This document shows, piece after piece, positions 1-10,992 of a stretch of 21,446 bases of DNA. The stretch is from JAKVCB01 sp963578605 (GTDB taxonomy: Bacteria; Planctomycetota; Planctomycetia; Pirellulales; Lacipirellulaceae), in assembly GCA_963578605.1 (NCBI GenBank), contig CAUZEA010000098.1:1-21446 (forward strand), read 5' to 3'. Below the pieces are notes generated by a model. That model was not told where the DNA came from. It did no database searches and saw nothing but the letters and a program-made list of their open reading frames with translations. The position numbers and the translations under genes are program-made. Numbering within the stretch: the first letter of the stretch is position 1; every line of letters starts with the position of its first letter.

Positions 1-45
1 AAGCTTCTCAATAATCTGCTTGGTCGTGTGTCGGTTCTTCTTCAT
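1..45 (-). CDS. IS3-family transposase OrfA, N-terminal 15 codons only
   Basis: An ATG at 45-43 opens a frame reading MKKNRHTTKQIIEKL up to the window edge. This matches the usual start of IS3-family OrfA proteins (MKK-R-T-EQII), the helix-turn-helix protein that makes the OrfAB transposase after a -1 frameshift. An AAAGGA Shine-Dalgarno-like sequence precedes the ATG by about 9 bases. Too short to appear as an ORF; the rest lies beyond position 1. Confidence 0.65.
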   Translation of the reverse strand, partial: MKKNRHTTKQIIEKL

Positions 46-117
46 CTGAGGAAATCCTTTCCGGGCTACGCCCGGATGCGATTCTCTCATAGACCTGGAT
101 CAGTTAAAGGGGGGAAG
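1..117 (-). mobile_element. Left end of an IS3-family insertion sequence (partial)
   Basis: Reading the minus strand leftwards, an MFS gene runs abruptly into a C-rich segment (GGGCTTCCCCCCTTTAACTG) followed by a short leader and the start of an IS3-type orfA. The distance of roughly 70 bp from that end to the orfA start fits IS3 elements. A perfect hairpin (CCGGGC-TAC-GCCCGG, 61-75) lies between the element end and orfA. Such hairpins in IS leaders often shield the transposase from outside transcription; that role is inferred here. The exact tip is uncertain within about 104-121, because the other end and the target duplication are outside the window. Confidence 0.65.
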
Positions 118-469
118 CCCACCAACGGCCAATCAGATATTTCCAATAACTATGACTCGTTACGATCATGATTACGCCGGTCACAGCAAGGGTAAAGCCG
201 ATCCATAACGTAGGTCGTCGCCCGAGTAAGTCCGACAAGGTGCCCCACAGCATGATGGAGGCTCCGTAGGACACGAAAAATGCCAGTACTACAAACTTCA
301 TTGCAGAGGGGGAAACACCAAACTGACGTTCCAGCGTCACCAAAGCGGGCAACGAAATCTTCATGGAGATCCAGGCAATTGCAAAAATACAATAGATTTG
401 GATCTGAAAGTCCATCGAGGATATCGATGGACGTTTTTGTGCGTCGTTACTGGGTCGCAACTCTGGCAT
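104..469 (-). pseudogene. MFS transporter, N-terminal fragment cut by an IS element
   Basis: The 121-codon fragment carries the first three membrane segments of a major facilitator (drug/metabolite:H+ antiporter) protein. It includes the loop 2-3 signature WGTLSDLLGRRPTL (motif A, G-x-L-x-D-x-x-G-R-R). Full-length members have about 400 residues and 12-14 helices. After YLIGR the family sequence is replaced by WWASPL and a stop, exactly where the IS3 end begins, so the gene is interrupted. The remainder should lie on the far side of the IS, outside this window. The start is not certain: M at 469 has no Shine-Dalgarno, and M19 (413-415, MDFQIQIY) fits family N-termini better. Substrate cannot be told. 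Confidence 0.75.
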
Positions 470-936
470 GTGTGCATGGTGGAGTCAGTGGAGTCAGGAG
501 TTCCCTCGACCCGTGGAGCCGTGCTGAGATTGCGGTCGACGGTAGGCGATTGGAAAAATCGTGTAGTCCTGGACGGCAGCTGGCAGGCAGGCTCTTTTGG
601 GTGAGTGGCCTATTCTCGCCGCCCCTGCCGGGCGGATAGTGCAGGTTTGGCGCGTCCTGCGCGGAAAAAGGGTAGCAAACATGGCCCCTTTTTTTGCGAG
701 ATGCACTCGCTGCCGGTCAACCCCAGCCTCTCAGGGCTTGTCCCTGCAGCGGCCTGGTTCCGATTTTGTTCGTTCTGTGGGATACCGAGCCCGTGTTTTT
801 ACCCTTTGTTTTAGGATTCCATGGCCAAAACTGCTGGCGTCCTGCGAAACCCATCGGCGCTGGCGGGGTTAGATGGACCTAGGGGAAGGAACGTGTTTCC
901 GGTAGTTTTCCCGCGAATCCTCAAGAGAACCGAGAT
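470..936. other. Intergenic region, no confident gene
   Basis: Several short overlapping open frames exist here on both strands, but none shows a recognisable motif or a good ribosome site. A GC hairpin without a T-run (CCGCCC-CTGCC-GGGCGG, 619-635) is the only clear structure. The stretch lies between the divergently oriented MFS fragment and the nuclease-like gene, so promoters for both are expected, but I see no convincing -35/-10 pair. Confidence 0.5.
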
Positions 937-1809
937 ATGCCTGAGCAAAAGACAATGTGGTTCAGCCGATTTGCAGTCGTTGGGTTAGCAGGATTTTTGT
1001 TTTTCGTTGATTCAGACCTGACGCAGGCGGCCCGGCCAAGGGCGCAGGCTACTGCCGGGTCGCGACCAACTGCAGCCAGGCCGAATCAAGCCAGGCCGAA
1101 TCAAGCCAGGCCGAATCAAGCCAGGCCGAATCAAGCCAGGCCGAATCAAGCCAGGCCGAATCAAGCCAGGCCGAATCAAGCCAGGCCGAATCAAGCCAGG
1201 TTTCGAGGCCGGTCGGCCGCGAAGTCGGTTTGGGCTGGTAGAAATGGGAATTACGGTCCTGGGTACCGCCGTGATCAACGACCGTGGGGCGTTGGCCGGA
1301 CTGGGCTACCTGGGGCAGGATCGGCCGTTGTGGTCGTCCCGTCCGGCAACGTTGAGCAGCGCGTCGTGCCGGCAGCAGTTGTTGGTGATGACCCTGAGCA
1401 GGTTTCACTCCGGGTAGTCCGGGTCATAGACGGCCAGACTTTACTGGTGGCAGCTGGCAAGCGTCGCTGGCGGGTCCGCTTATTGGGCGTCGTCGCGACG
1501 GCTGACGAGTCCTACACGGATTTTCAGGAGGTAGCCAAGGTTCATTTAGCCGAACTGGTCGAGGGCAAGCAGATATCGCTTACGTATGACAAGTTGGTTG
1601 CCCGGGAAGATGCCGACGGTATTGCTGTCGCTTACGTACATCGCGCCCGGGACAATGCGTTCGTGAATCGGCGGATGATCCGCGACGGGTATGGGTTGGC
1701 GGCGACGGGGTATGATCATCACCTCTCGGCCATTTTCGCTGGTCAGCAGACACGGGCCGAGGAAGCGAAAGCCGGTATCTGGACTCCCGTCGAGCTGGCT
1801 GGCAGCTGA
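937..1809 (+). CDS. Secreted thermonuclease-like (SNase-fold) protein with degenerate active site
   Basis: 290 aa. Residues 1-31 form a signal peptide (hydrophobic FAVVGLAGFLFFV, cleavage likely at TQA-AR). Residues 49-88 are eight identical PNQAR units, a basic Pro/Gln/Arg linker. Residues about 157-285 align to staphylococcal nuclease: V-I-D-G-x-T-L, R-V-R-L-L-G-V, F-V-N-R-R-M-I-R-D-G-Y-G-L and A-E-E-A-K-A-G-I-W. Aligned by eye, the Ca2+ ligands D21 and D40 are Q167 and V186, E43 is A189, and catalytic R87 is I229; only R35 (R181) is kept. The fold is therefore supported but nuclease activity is doubtful. A binding role (nucleic acid or protein, as in other catalytically dead SN domains) is inference. 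It stands alone, divergent from the MFS remnant and convergent with the rRNA operon. The ATG has only a weak purine-rich upstream region (AAGAGAACCGAG). Confidence 0.85.
   Translation: MPEQKTMWFSRFAVVGLAGFLFFVDSDLTQAARPRAQATAGSRPTAARPNQARPNQARPNQARPNQARPNQARPNQARPNQARPNQARFRGRSAAKSVWAGRNGNYGPGYRRDQRPWGVGRTGLPGAGSAVVVVPSGNVEQRVVPAAVVGDDPEQVSLRVVRVIDGQTLLVAAGKRRWRVRLLGVVATADESYTDFQEVAKVHLAELVEGKQISLTYDKLVAREDADGIAVAYVHRARDNAFVNRRMIRDGYGLAATGYDHHLSAIFAGQQTRAEEAKAGIWTPVELAGS
1081..1200 (+). repeat. Perfect tandem repeat, 8 x 15 bp, in coding sequence
   Basis: The unit CCGAATCAAGCCAGG occurs eight times without a single mismatch and encodes PNQAR each time. Synonymous positions are identical in all copies, which points to recent expansion by slippage or unequal exchange rather than long-term selection on the peptide alone. 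The period is a multiple of three, so the frame survives. Confidence 0.98.
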
Positions 1810-1870
1810 CAGTTCCACGGGTACCCGCCAATGCAACCTGGCGAGAGGAGCGTGGTGACCGCCTTTTGTC

Positions 1871-1906
1871 AAAAAAAAACCCCGCTTGCCCATTGGGCAA
1901 GCGGGG
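1871..1906 (-). terminator. Intrinsic terminator of the 23S-5S operon
   Basis: A perfect 12-bp stem (CCCCGCTTGCCC / GGGCAAGCGGGG, loop ATT, 1880-1906) is followed on the minus strand by nine T (1879-1871). It sits 8 bases past the 5S 3' end. On the plus strand the hairpin is followed by A, so it should not terminate the nuclease-like gene efficiently. Confidence 0.95.
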
Positions 1907-1913
1907 TAAAAAA

Positions 1914-2019
1914 ATGGCGATACCTACTTTCGCGCTGGTGGGCACTATCATCGGCCCGGAAAGCTTAACTACTGTGTTCGGAATGGGAACAGGTGTGACC
2001 TTTCCGGTATGGTCGCCAA
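1914..2019 (-). rRNA. rrf: 5S ribosomal RNA
   Basis: The minus strand contains the conserved 5S core (CCCATTCCGAACACAG, AGTTAAG, GAAAGTAGGT). The terminal helix TGGCGA / TCGCCA pairs 2018-2013 with 1920-1915 and fixes the ends to within a base or two. Length is about 106 nt. It follows the 23S gene after a spacer of about 240 bp (2020-2260) in which I find no tRNA. Confidence 0.95.
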
Positions 2020-2260
2020 GGAGAGCCCCCTGCGGTCAAGCAGTGAGGCCCTAATCGTTTGGATGGTTAATTTGGCAAAGCAAGAGTGGGGTACAGGGAG
2101 CGTCGAAGACCAGCAGCGTTTCGAGTTTGAGGAACTCTCCAGCCGCTTGTTGTTCGAACCACTCACCTTGCACCACCTTTACCCTTAGTCTGGCGTTGAC
2201 TCAAGCAAAGCAGTTTGTGCTTTTCTTGAGACAACCTTGAAATAAGAGCGTTGAATAAAT

Positions 2261-5145
<2,885 letters not shown>

Positions 5146-5403
5146 ACATTTATCCAAGGCTCTCGTGCGAAAAAGCCAATGCTTTCGCGCATGAAAATGG
5201 ACAAATGACACTACAAGGCAGATCCATTCTTTTGACAATCAAGCAGCTATAAGCCGCCGAAAGTCAATCGATCTGTGAGTAACGCTCGTCATTTCATTTT
5301 TCTTTGTCTAAGGACAAAGGATTCTCAGTAAATTGCCGCAGCACTTGCGCGAAAACGCCGGTGCCATGGCAGATTACATAAAGATGCCACTCTTGCTTTT
5401 TCC

Positions 5404-5420
5404 AAATTGTCAAAGAACCA
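5404..5420 (-). promoter_or_regulatory. boxA-like antitermination site in the 23S leader
   Basis: The minus strand reads TGGTTCTTTGACAATTT, close to rRNA boxA elements (E. coli TGCTCTTTAACA, B. subtilis TGTTCTTTGAAA) that load NusB/S10 to prevent premature termination. It lies about 155 bases after the predicted promoter and 260 before mature 23S, as expected for an rRNA leader. Identification rests on similarity and position. Confidence 0.65.
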
Positions 5421-5574
5421 ATACCGGTCACATCCTACCGGCTTGCCTGCTCGGGACGTGCCCTTCCCGGTTTGCGGCGGACCAACCCGCGCGAACAAAC
5501 CGATCGGGGTCCACGGATGTTTCCCAAAACCGGCGCCCTCAGAGCGAAAATTTGATCGTTCAGAGGAAACCGCA

Positions 5575-5603
5575 AATCTATCACCACCTTGGTGTTATGC
5601 CAA
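5575..5603 (-). promoter_or_regulatory. Predicted promoter of the 23S-5S operon
   Basis: -35 TTGGCA (5603-5598) and -10 TAGATT (5580-5575) are separated by exactly 17 bp. Just upstream, 5611-5627 is an A/T-rich perfect inverted repeat (ACGAAAA-GAT-TTTTCGT) in the position of an UP element. The promoter overlaps a second inverted repeat, CCTTGG-N7-CCAAGG (5587-5605). Matches are 5/6 and 4/6 to sigma-70 consensus. The presence of a promoter here, with boxA downstream, supports independent transcription of 23S-5S. Confidence 0.55.
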
Positions 5604-5724
5604 GGGGTGTACGAAAAGATTTTTCGTCCCATTCCCAACCCACCAGGCAGTACGTGTGGGGGGGTGATTGCCAACGAAGCTCAAAACTGTTTTTTTTGCA
5701 CAAAGTGGCTCCAATCCTCGATCA

Positions 5725-6135
5725 CTACGGGACATCCCACCCTTTTTGTTCGATAAATCGCCGACCCCAGATCGCCACATATCCGCTCAGCCCGGCCAGC
5801 AAGAACCACCAGCACGTCGACGCGAACGAAAAAAACGAAAAATGGTGCGACACCAGCACCCCGCTCAGTAAGGCAGCCATGCTGAATGTCTGGTGGCGAC
5901 CACGCCCATAGACTGCCAGTACCAACAGCAGGGGCAGAACGATGCCGTACATCGTCACCCCGCAGACAACCCCCAGCCCGCTTTGGAAAACTTGCCTGCT
6001 CCCGAAAGCCATCACGGCCCCAGAGGCCACCGCCAGGAATGTCGTTACGATCAGCAGCCCTTTGAGGCTGAAGCGAAACCGTTTTTGAGCCGGTTCTGCA
6101 TGCGGCAATGGCGGGCGATCCTCGGCAGATAGCAT
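5725..6135 (-). CDS. Small multi-pass membrane protein of unknown function
   Basis: 136 aa. A short polar N-terminus ending in KRFRFSLKGLLIV leads into four hydrophobic segments (about residues 24-46, 50-73, 84-100 and 105-122). The F-S-L-K-x-L-L-I-V-T-T-F-L-A-V-A-S-G pattern is typical of small membrane proteins that recur in planctomycete genomes; none has a known function that I can name. It starts 63 bp after the end of the GGDEF gene on the same strand, so the two may be co-transcribed. No clear Shine-Dalgarno precedes the ATG at 6135. Confidence 0.7.
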   Translation of the reverse strand: MLSAEDRPPLPHAEPAQKRFRFSLKGLLIVTTFLAVASGAVMAFGSRQVFQSGLGVVCGVTMYGIVLPLLLVLAVYGRGRHQTFSMAALLSGVLVSHHFSFFSFASTCWWFLLAGLSGYVAIWGRRFIEQKGWDVP

Positions 6136-6198
6136 CTGGTGATCTTATCATGCCCCGGGAAGTTTGCAAAAACCACTCCGCCTTAAACCGGCACGGCC

Positions 6199-7638
6199 TC
6201 AGGCCGGGGTGCGTCTTGGTTGATTGCCGACTGGGCACGTTGCATACTGGGCACGTTGCATGAGGTCGCTGGCGGTGTCGTGGACATCGGCTTCGGCAAT
6301 ACCGTGGTGGACTTTGAGTTCCAGTTGTTGTTCGCCAGCGGGGATCAAGCAGCCTGAGACAACTGCTTGCAATCGATGGCCAACCTGGGTTGCCTCCGCT
6401 TGGGAACTGCCTGGCAGCATGACGATGAACTCTCCTTGGTCGGTCTGGGCCAGGAGGTCCATTTTACAAAGCGTGTTGTTGATAGATCGGGCTACCGACT
6501 TGAGGGCGTGGTGTGCAACGGCCGGTCCAAACTGTTCCCAAATGGACTCGTAGCCTTCGATTTCCACGTGCATAACCGACAGGGGCACACCGAACAGTTG
6601 ACTTTCGGAAATGCGGCGTCTGAGTTCATCCTTGAAAAAGTTTCCGCCGGGCAATCCTGCGAACGGTTCCACGGCCGCTCCGGTTAGGGTGACGGGCTGT
6701 GTGTAACTCTTCCAGCCGACCATGCCGGGGGTAATGGGAATGCATTGACTCCCGTCGTGAAAGTGCCCACAGTTCCGGCCTGCTTCTTTGGACCGGTAAA
6801 GGCCACTGTCGGCTTGTTTCAACATTTGTTTGGCGTCGTGCTGATGGGTCGCCTGGGCCAGGCCCACGCTGGTCGTGACTTTCAGAACCTTCCCATCGAA
6901 GCGGGTCGAGGAATGCTCGATAGTCGTGCGGACTCGTTCAGCGACTTGGATCGCCTCGGTGGCGATGGTATCGGGCATCACAATGGCAAATTCTTCTCCG
7001 CCGTAGCGGCAGGCGATATCGGTTTCGCGAGTTGCGGCGATGAGTTGGCTTCCCACGTGACGCAGCACCTCGTCGCCGGCTTGGTGGCCATGGGTGTCGT
7101 TGAATTTCTTGAAGTGGTCGATATCCATGATCAGCAGTGAAACCAGGTGGCCTGTTTGCTTCCACCGGTCAAACTGCCGTGCCAATTCATCGTCAAAACC
7201 GCGTCGGTTGGCGAGGCCCGTTAGCGCATCGGTACGGGCGGCAGTTTTCTGGTTCAGCAGTGCAGTGGCTTGCGATTCGACTTGTTGTTCGGCGACTTCG
7301 AGCCTCTGCTGCAGTTCGGTGTTCGAGGTGACCATCTTGCCGATCGCTTGGAAAACCGTGACGTCGATAGTGTCGTCACTCTCAACACTGCCGAGTATGT
7401 CACTCAATTCCCCAACGACCAACGCGTGCGAATTAACGTCCGAGGCGACGGTGCTTGCCAAATCCTTCAATCGCGTGGAGGCTATTAACGCTCGCTGGTT
7501 GGCCTCGTCCGAGGCACGATTCCCGTGACGGTCTGGTGACGAACGCGGCCTGCTTTTGCTACGCGGGATTCCAAAGAGCCACACACCCGAGACGAACCCA
7601 ATCATCAACACCAGGCAGGCGCAAACAAAATTGACCAT
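6199..7638 (-). CDS. Membrane-anchored GGDEF protein (diguanylate cyclase) with a second, degenerate GGDEF domain
   Basis: 479 aa from ATG 7638. One N-terminal membrane helix (residues 2-24) is followed by a polar/helical linker (45-135), a full GGDEF domain (136-295) and a second GGDEF-like domain (about 335-465). The first has DALTGLANRRGF, the metal-binding MDIDHFK (D172), N180/D189, the intact signature GGEEF (213-217) and an RxxD inhibitory site (RETD, 204-207). It should therefore make cyclic-di-GMP at the membrane with product feedback. The second has DQGEF (400-404) instead of GGDEF and is probably catalytically inactive, perhaps a dimerisation or GTP/c-di-GMP sensing domain. A TTG at 7767 would add 43 residues, but a start at the membrane helix is the family pattern. 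The last 15 residues lie out of the ancestral frame because of a 16-bp duplication at 6230-6261. Confidence 0.9.
   Translation of the reverse strand: MVNFVCACLVLMIGFVSGVWLFGIPRSKSRPRSSPDRHGNRASDEANQRALIASTRLKDLASTVASDVNSHALVVGELSDILGSVESDDTIDVTVFQAIGKMVTSNTELQQRLEVAEQQVESQATALLNQKTAARTDALTGLANRRGFDDELARQFDRWKQTGHLVSLLIMDIDHFKKFNDTHGHQAGDEVLRHVGSQLIAATRETDIACRYGGEEFAIVMPDTIATEAIQVAERVRTTIEHSSTRFDGKVLKVTTSVGLAQATHQHDAKQMLKQADSGLYRSKEAGRNCGHFHDGSQCIPITPGMVGWKSYTQPVTLTGAAVEPFAGLPGGNFFKDELRRRISESQLFGVPLSVMHVEIEGYESIWEQFGPAVAHHALKSVARSINNTLCKMDLLAQTDQGEFIVMLPGSSQAEATQVGHRLQAVVSGCLIPAGEQQLELKVHHGIAEADVHDTASDLMQRAQYATCPVGNQPRRTPA
6230..6261 (-). repeat. Perfect 16-bp tandem duplication that shifts the C-terminal frame of the GGDEF gene
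   Basis: ACTGGGCACGTTGCAT occurs twice head to tail. Because 16 is not a multiple of three, codons after MQRAQ are shifted, giving YATCPVGNQPRRTPA and a stop at 6199. With one copy removed the frame reads MQRAQ-SAINQDAPRPEAVPV and stops at TAA 6183, a natural GGDEF-type ending. Confidence 0.95.
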
Positions 7639-8093
7639 GACGAGTGAACTAATCGGTCCAGTGAGTAAGAGTGCAGCCACTTTTTTCCGATGGGGTGGGG
7701 GTGATGGACAAGGCAGATTGAACAGGTACACGCTCAGCGAGACGTGGATCGGTACATGCTCTGCCAAAAAATACGTCAGTTCAAAGGGCTGTCAATCGGA
7801 AGACCGGGCCTGTTGCGAGCTTGACATCGTGGCGACGACATGCTGGTGATGCTGTGGGGTTACGGTCGATCGAACGTGGCAGTGCTGTCGTTCTTGACCG
7901 TGTTGTCAATTGTAAGGATTAGGGCAGCCGTTTCCGGGAACGAAATTTCAGGGATGGCCCGGTAGCAGACCAGACCGACACCTGCCGACCGGGCCAGTGT
8001 CGAACGACCGGGGCCGAATTCCTTCCCTGGGTGGCGGAAAATATGGCGCACCAGGTTCGACGCCAATCCTTCACGAGCCCGAACTGTGGGAAC
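7639..8093. other. Intergenic region, no confident gene
   Basis: Includes the alternative 43-codon N-terminal extension of the GGDEF gene (to TTG 7767). A 68-codon minus-strand frame (7860-8066, TTG start) has no recognisable motif and no ribosome site. I see no terminator with a T-run for the broken PEP-CTERM gene that ends at 8094. Confidence 0.5.
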
Positions 8094-9643
8094 TCATCGC
8101 CGCTGGGCCAGCAGCGTTGCCAGCCCCAGCAGGGCGAGCAGTGAGGTAGCCGGTTCGGGGACGGCCTTGAACAGCACCAGTGCCCGAGTTGCCGAAACGA
8201 GTCTTCCAGTAGGTGTAGTCGGCCTGGTCGACGGTCCCGCTGCCATCGCCATCAGCAGGCCCGTCAGACGCTCCCCGGTGATCAAACCACACCGTGTAGT
8301 CAGCTGCGTCAACCATCCCGTTGGCGCTGTAGTCGCCATCGACGAGTTCCGTCGACTGCGAGACGGTGATGAACTGGTCGCCAGTGAAGTCCGCCAGGGT
8401 CGCAAGCGGCGCGGCGCCCAACACAACAGTGCCGGGGTTACCTGCGGGCAGGCCGTCTGGATCACCAGGGCCGTCATCCAAGCCATCGCCGGCGAATTGA
8501 TTGGAAAGGAAATCGCGGGAGGAGCCATTGATGAATACAGTTATTTTCACATCCCCGGTTGGATTTCCAATCGCGGCAAGGGGTATTGCCGGCTCTACGC
8601 CGGTCACAATATTTTTAGGATCATCCTCAGCGGGGCTGCCTTGGTCAATTGAAAAGTCTGGACCACCACTACCCAGAACGCCAGCCGTGTTGCTGTTGTC
8701 AATCGCTGCCAGGAGTCCAATCGTGTTGTCGAAGTTGCGGTGGCTACTGGCGTTCGTCAGGCTACCGACATTTACCTCGGCGGGATCCACCGGTAATGCG
8801 AACTCAAGTTCTCTGGCAATGCAACCAGCTCCTGTACCGGATGCGTCGCAACCACCATTGGCACTCTGGGCGTAATTCTTGTCGATGAGTTCACCGGTGC
8901 CGAGGCCGGGCAGTGCGGGCCCGATTATAGTCGGGCTTATGCCCAGTGGATCAAATGGAGCGAATGGAAAGTCTCCCAAACCCTCTCCGACAGCCCGCAG
9001 TACGTTGGGCCGTCCCTGGGGAGCCAGTGCCATTCCTACACTCTTCGACGGCACCTGAAGACCCACTGGTGAGATCGGAAAAATAGGCACTCATCGACCA
9101 AAATTCTGATTCATTATCCCAGGGATTGGGACCACTGGTGCGACCAGGATTCACTTTTTCAAATCCGTTCGTAAATATCAGTGAATAGTCCGCACCAAAG
9201 CCAGAATCAAAAGTCAGCCCATCTTGTTTTTGCAGAGCGCCCTCGTTGGTTGTGTTGTTCCCATGAGGTGGTGGAAACCCTCCGCAGCAGAAGCGATCAT
9301 GTCCGCCGGGCAGATTCGCCCCGTCAATGGTGTTAACACCACCGGCAACCGAATCGATGCTGATTTGAAGCTTGTTAAAGTTCGACTCGAGATTTCCCGC
9401 AATCAGCATGGTAAGATTGCCACCGGAGATTTTGGCGAATATCTGATCTAATTCCGAACCCCCGCCCCCGTTTGACGGGTCTCCCGTGTCTGCATCTCCG
9501 AACTGCGATCTCGTGTCCTGGATCGAGAGTGCCGTTCCGTAAAACGACTCATCACCCACGAGCGTGCCATCGATCGTCTGGCCATTTACACTGGCCGCAG
9601 CGAACAAGGCACTTACCATTGTCAGCATTTTCCACCGATTCAC
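8094..9643 (-). pseudogene. PEP-CTERM secreted protein with dockerin-like repeats, broken by two frameshifts
   Basis: One gene of about 515 codons is spread over three frames. Frame 1 (9643 to about 9060) starts at GTG with a strong GAGGAGAG Shine-Dalgarno (9651-9658) and has a signal peptide (MVSALFAAASVNG) and a Gly/Asn-rich domain up to FWSMSAYFSDL. Frame 2 (about 9060 to 8175) continues from VPSKSVGMALAPQG through two calcium-loop, dockerin-like units (GDYSANGMVDAADYTVW, DGDGSGTVDQADYTYW). Frame 3 (about 8175 to 8094) supplies the sorting tail: VPEPAT, a hydrophobic helix, then AQRR and stop. Both shifts go in the same direction (one extra base, or two missing). PEP-CTERM proteins are processed by exosortase and end up in the envelope or outside. 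As given, the product would lack its anchor. Sequencing error cannot be excluded. Confidence 0.8.
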
Positions 9644-9656
9644 TGGAACACTCTCC

Positions 9657-10799
9657 TCAAGTTGAATTTACCACACGCAGCCAAGTCTCGAACAACAGAA
9701 AATAGAAGCAAACAAAAATTCCGAATAACCAATGTGCCCCAGGTTCTGGAACACCGATACCGCTTTGGGTAGCGGTTGCGACTGGTTTGTTGAACAGCGA
9801 CTCGCCGAACAGCAGCTTCCAGAAGTCGTAATCTCCAGTCCCGATGATCCCATTGCCATCGGCATCGGCAACCAGGTTTGTCGTTGAGCCACGTGAATCA
9901 ACCCAGAGCGAGTAATCGGTCGCGTCGACGATTCCATTTCCATTGAAATCGCCCCGGATGACAGCTGGTGGTGCGACCGAACCTTGTGCCGAGTCCCAAA
10001 TGGCACGGTCATCGAGATCGACATCGCCGTGTAAATCTGCATCCCCTTCGTAATATCGCGATGCCGAGGTTGTTCCGTCATGGACTTGCCAGATTGCCAG
10101 ATCGTCGGAGTCGACCAGGCCATTCAAATCGAAGTCGCCAGGCACTGTCCGAAAAATGTCTGTTACGAAAGTGGCAACGTCTTGAATGGAAGCGGTTCCA
10201 TCGACATCAAGATCCAGTAGCCAGTCAGTAGAACCGAAATTGTCATAGAGAGTATCGAGGTCAGCGACACCTGTTCCACCCTGCTGATCAAGGTCACCTC
10301 GCCGCACGAGCACGTGATGGTAGGCGTTGAGTACTGTGGCATCCGCACCGCCATCGATCAGTTCCCAACCCAGGGCGAACAGATCTCGGTTGTCTCCCAG
10401 GCCGTCGCCATTCAGATCAAAGGCAGGGCTGAATTGGGTGTCTTGGGTGTTGAGAATGCTTTCTACCGAAAAACTCCCATGGATGTCGGAAACTTCCAGC
10501 GTACCATCGGCGTCGATATCACCGAACCCGGCGCCGAGGCCTCCTTCGACACGATGTCCCGCGTAACGGCGAATTGTGGTGTTTCCGGTCTCTTCGAACA
10601 TCACGACTGTGAACGCGTGGTTTCCGGAAGCCACGTTTCCGGAAGCCACGTTTTCGAAGCCACGCAGCCATTGGTCACTGTCAAACTGCTCGGCCGCATC
10701 AAAACCGGCTTGCGCAAAATTGAGCAGACTCGGCTCACTAAAATTGGCACCTATATCTCGGTCATGCAGATCATGGCCAACAGAGGCGGTAACTGCACC
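9657..10799 (-). pseudogene. PEP-CTERM protein with several dockerin-like calcium repeats, 5' end missing
   Basis: The frame is open from a TGA at 10802-10800 and gives protein-like sequence at once (GAVTASVGHDLHD, then NFSEPSLLNF, QWLRGFE), but the first usable start is GTG at 10649, deep inside this domain. The true N-terminus and signal peptide are therefore absent or in another frame. From 10649 the product is 330 aa. It contains at least six Asp/Asn-rich calcium loops of dockerin type (DIDADGTLEVSD, DLNGDGLGDNRD, GDFDLNGLVDSDD, GDADLHGDVDLDD, GDFNGNGIVDATDY, ADADGNGIIGTGDY). The C-terminus is VPEPG, a membrane helix, and WLRVV. It ends 13 bp before the next PEP-CTERM gene on the same strand, so the two form an operon. 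Role: secreted or surface calcium-binding protein; the ligand is unknown. Confidence 0.75.
10620..10649 (-). repeat. 15-bp in-frame tandem duplication in the dockerin-like gene
   Basis: GTGGCTTCCGGAAAC is present twice without mismatch, encoding VASGN-VASGN. A third, partly similar stretch (GTGGCTTCGAAAAC) lies directly upstream. One VASGN fits the protein context (GFEN-VASGN-HAFTVV), so one copy looks like a recent insertion. Confidence 0.9.
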
Positions 10800-10818
10800 T
10801 CAAAAAATCGATTTTCGG

Positions 10819-10992
10819 TCACGGAGTTGCCTCCTCAGCAACTTTAACTTGCAGCTCAACATTGGCACTATCTGACCCCGAGGAATCGACAATATTCGGC
10901 TGGGTCGATGCTTCTGTATTTGATGATTCGACTGGCCTTCCCCCTTCAACTCTTTGGGCTCCGCCGTCGCGAGATTCTGACGATCGATCAAA
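10819..10992 (-). pseudogene. Possible remnant of the upstream coding sequence (57 codons, no start)
   Basis: Between a TAG (10995-10993) and a TGA (10821-10819) the minus strand is open and has protein-like composition, ending VELQVKVAEEATP. There is no ATG, GTG or TTG at its head. Its stop overlaps a GTG (GTGA, 10822-10819) preceded by GAGGAGG, an operon-style junction, but the GTG frame ends after 23 codons. Together with the headless gene at 10799 this suggests a decayed 5' region or an older gene end. The interpretation is weak. Confidence 0.3.

Noticed and set aside
2020..2260. Possible tRNA in the 23S-5S spacer (GGTTCGAAC on the minus strand)
   Set aside because: The T-loop-like string lacks a pairing T-stem, and no acceptor or anticodon arm can be built around it.
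5681..6238. 185-codon minus-strand frame over the small membrane protein
   Set aside because: It overlaps the 5725-6135 gene in another frame and the end of the GGDEF gene, with Arg/Gly-rich sequence and no membrane or domain pattern.
7860..8066. 68-codon minus-strand ORF after the PEP-CTERM gene
   Set aside because: TTG start, no ribosome site, no recognisable motif.
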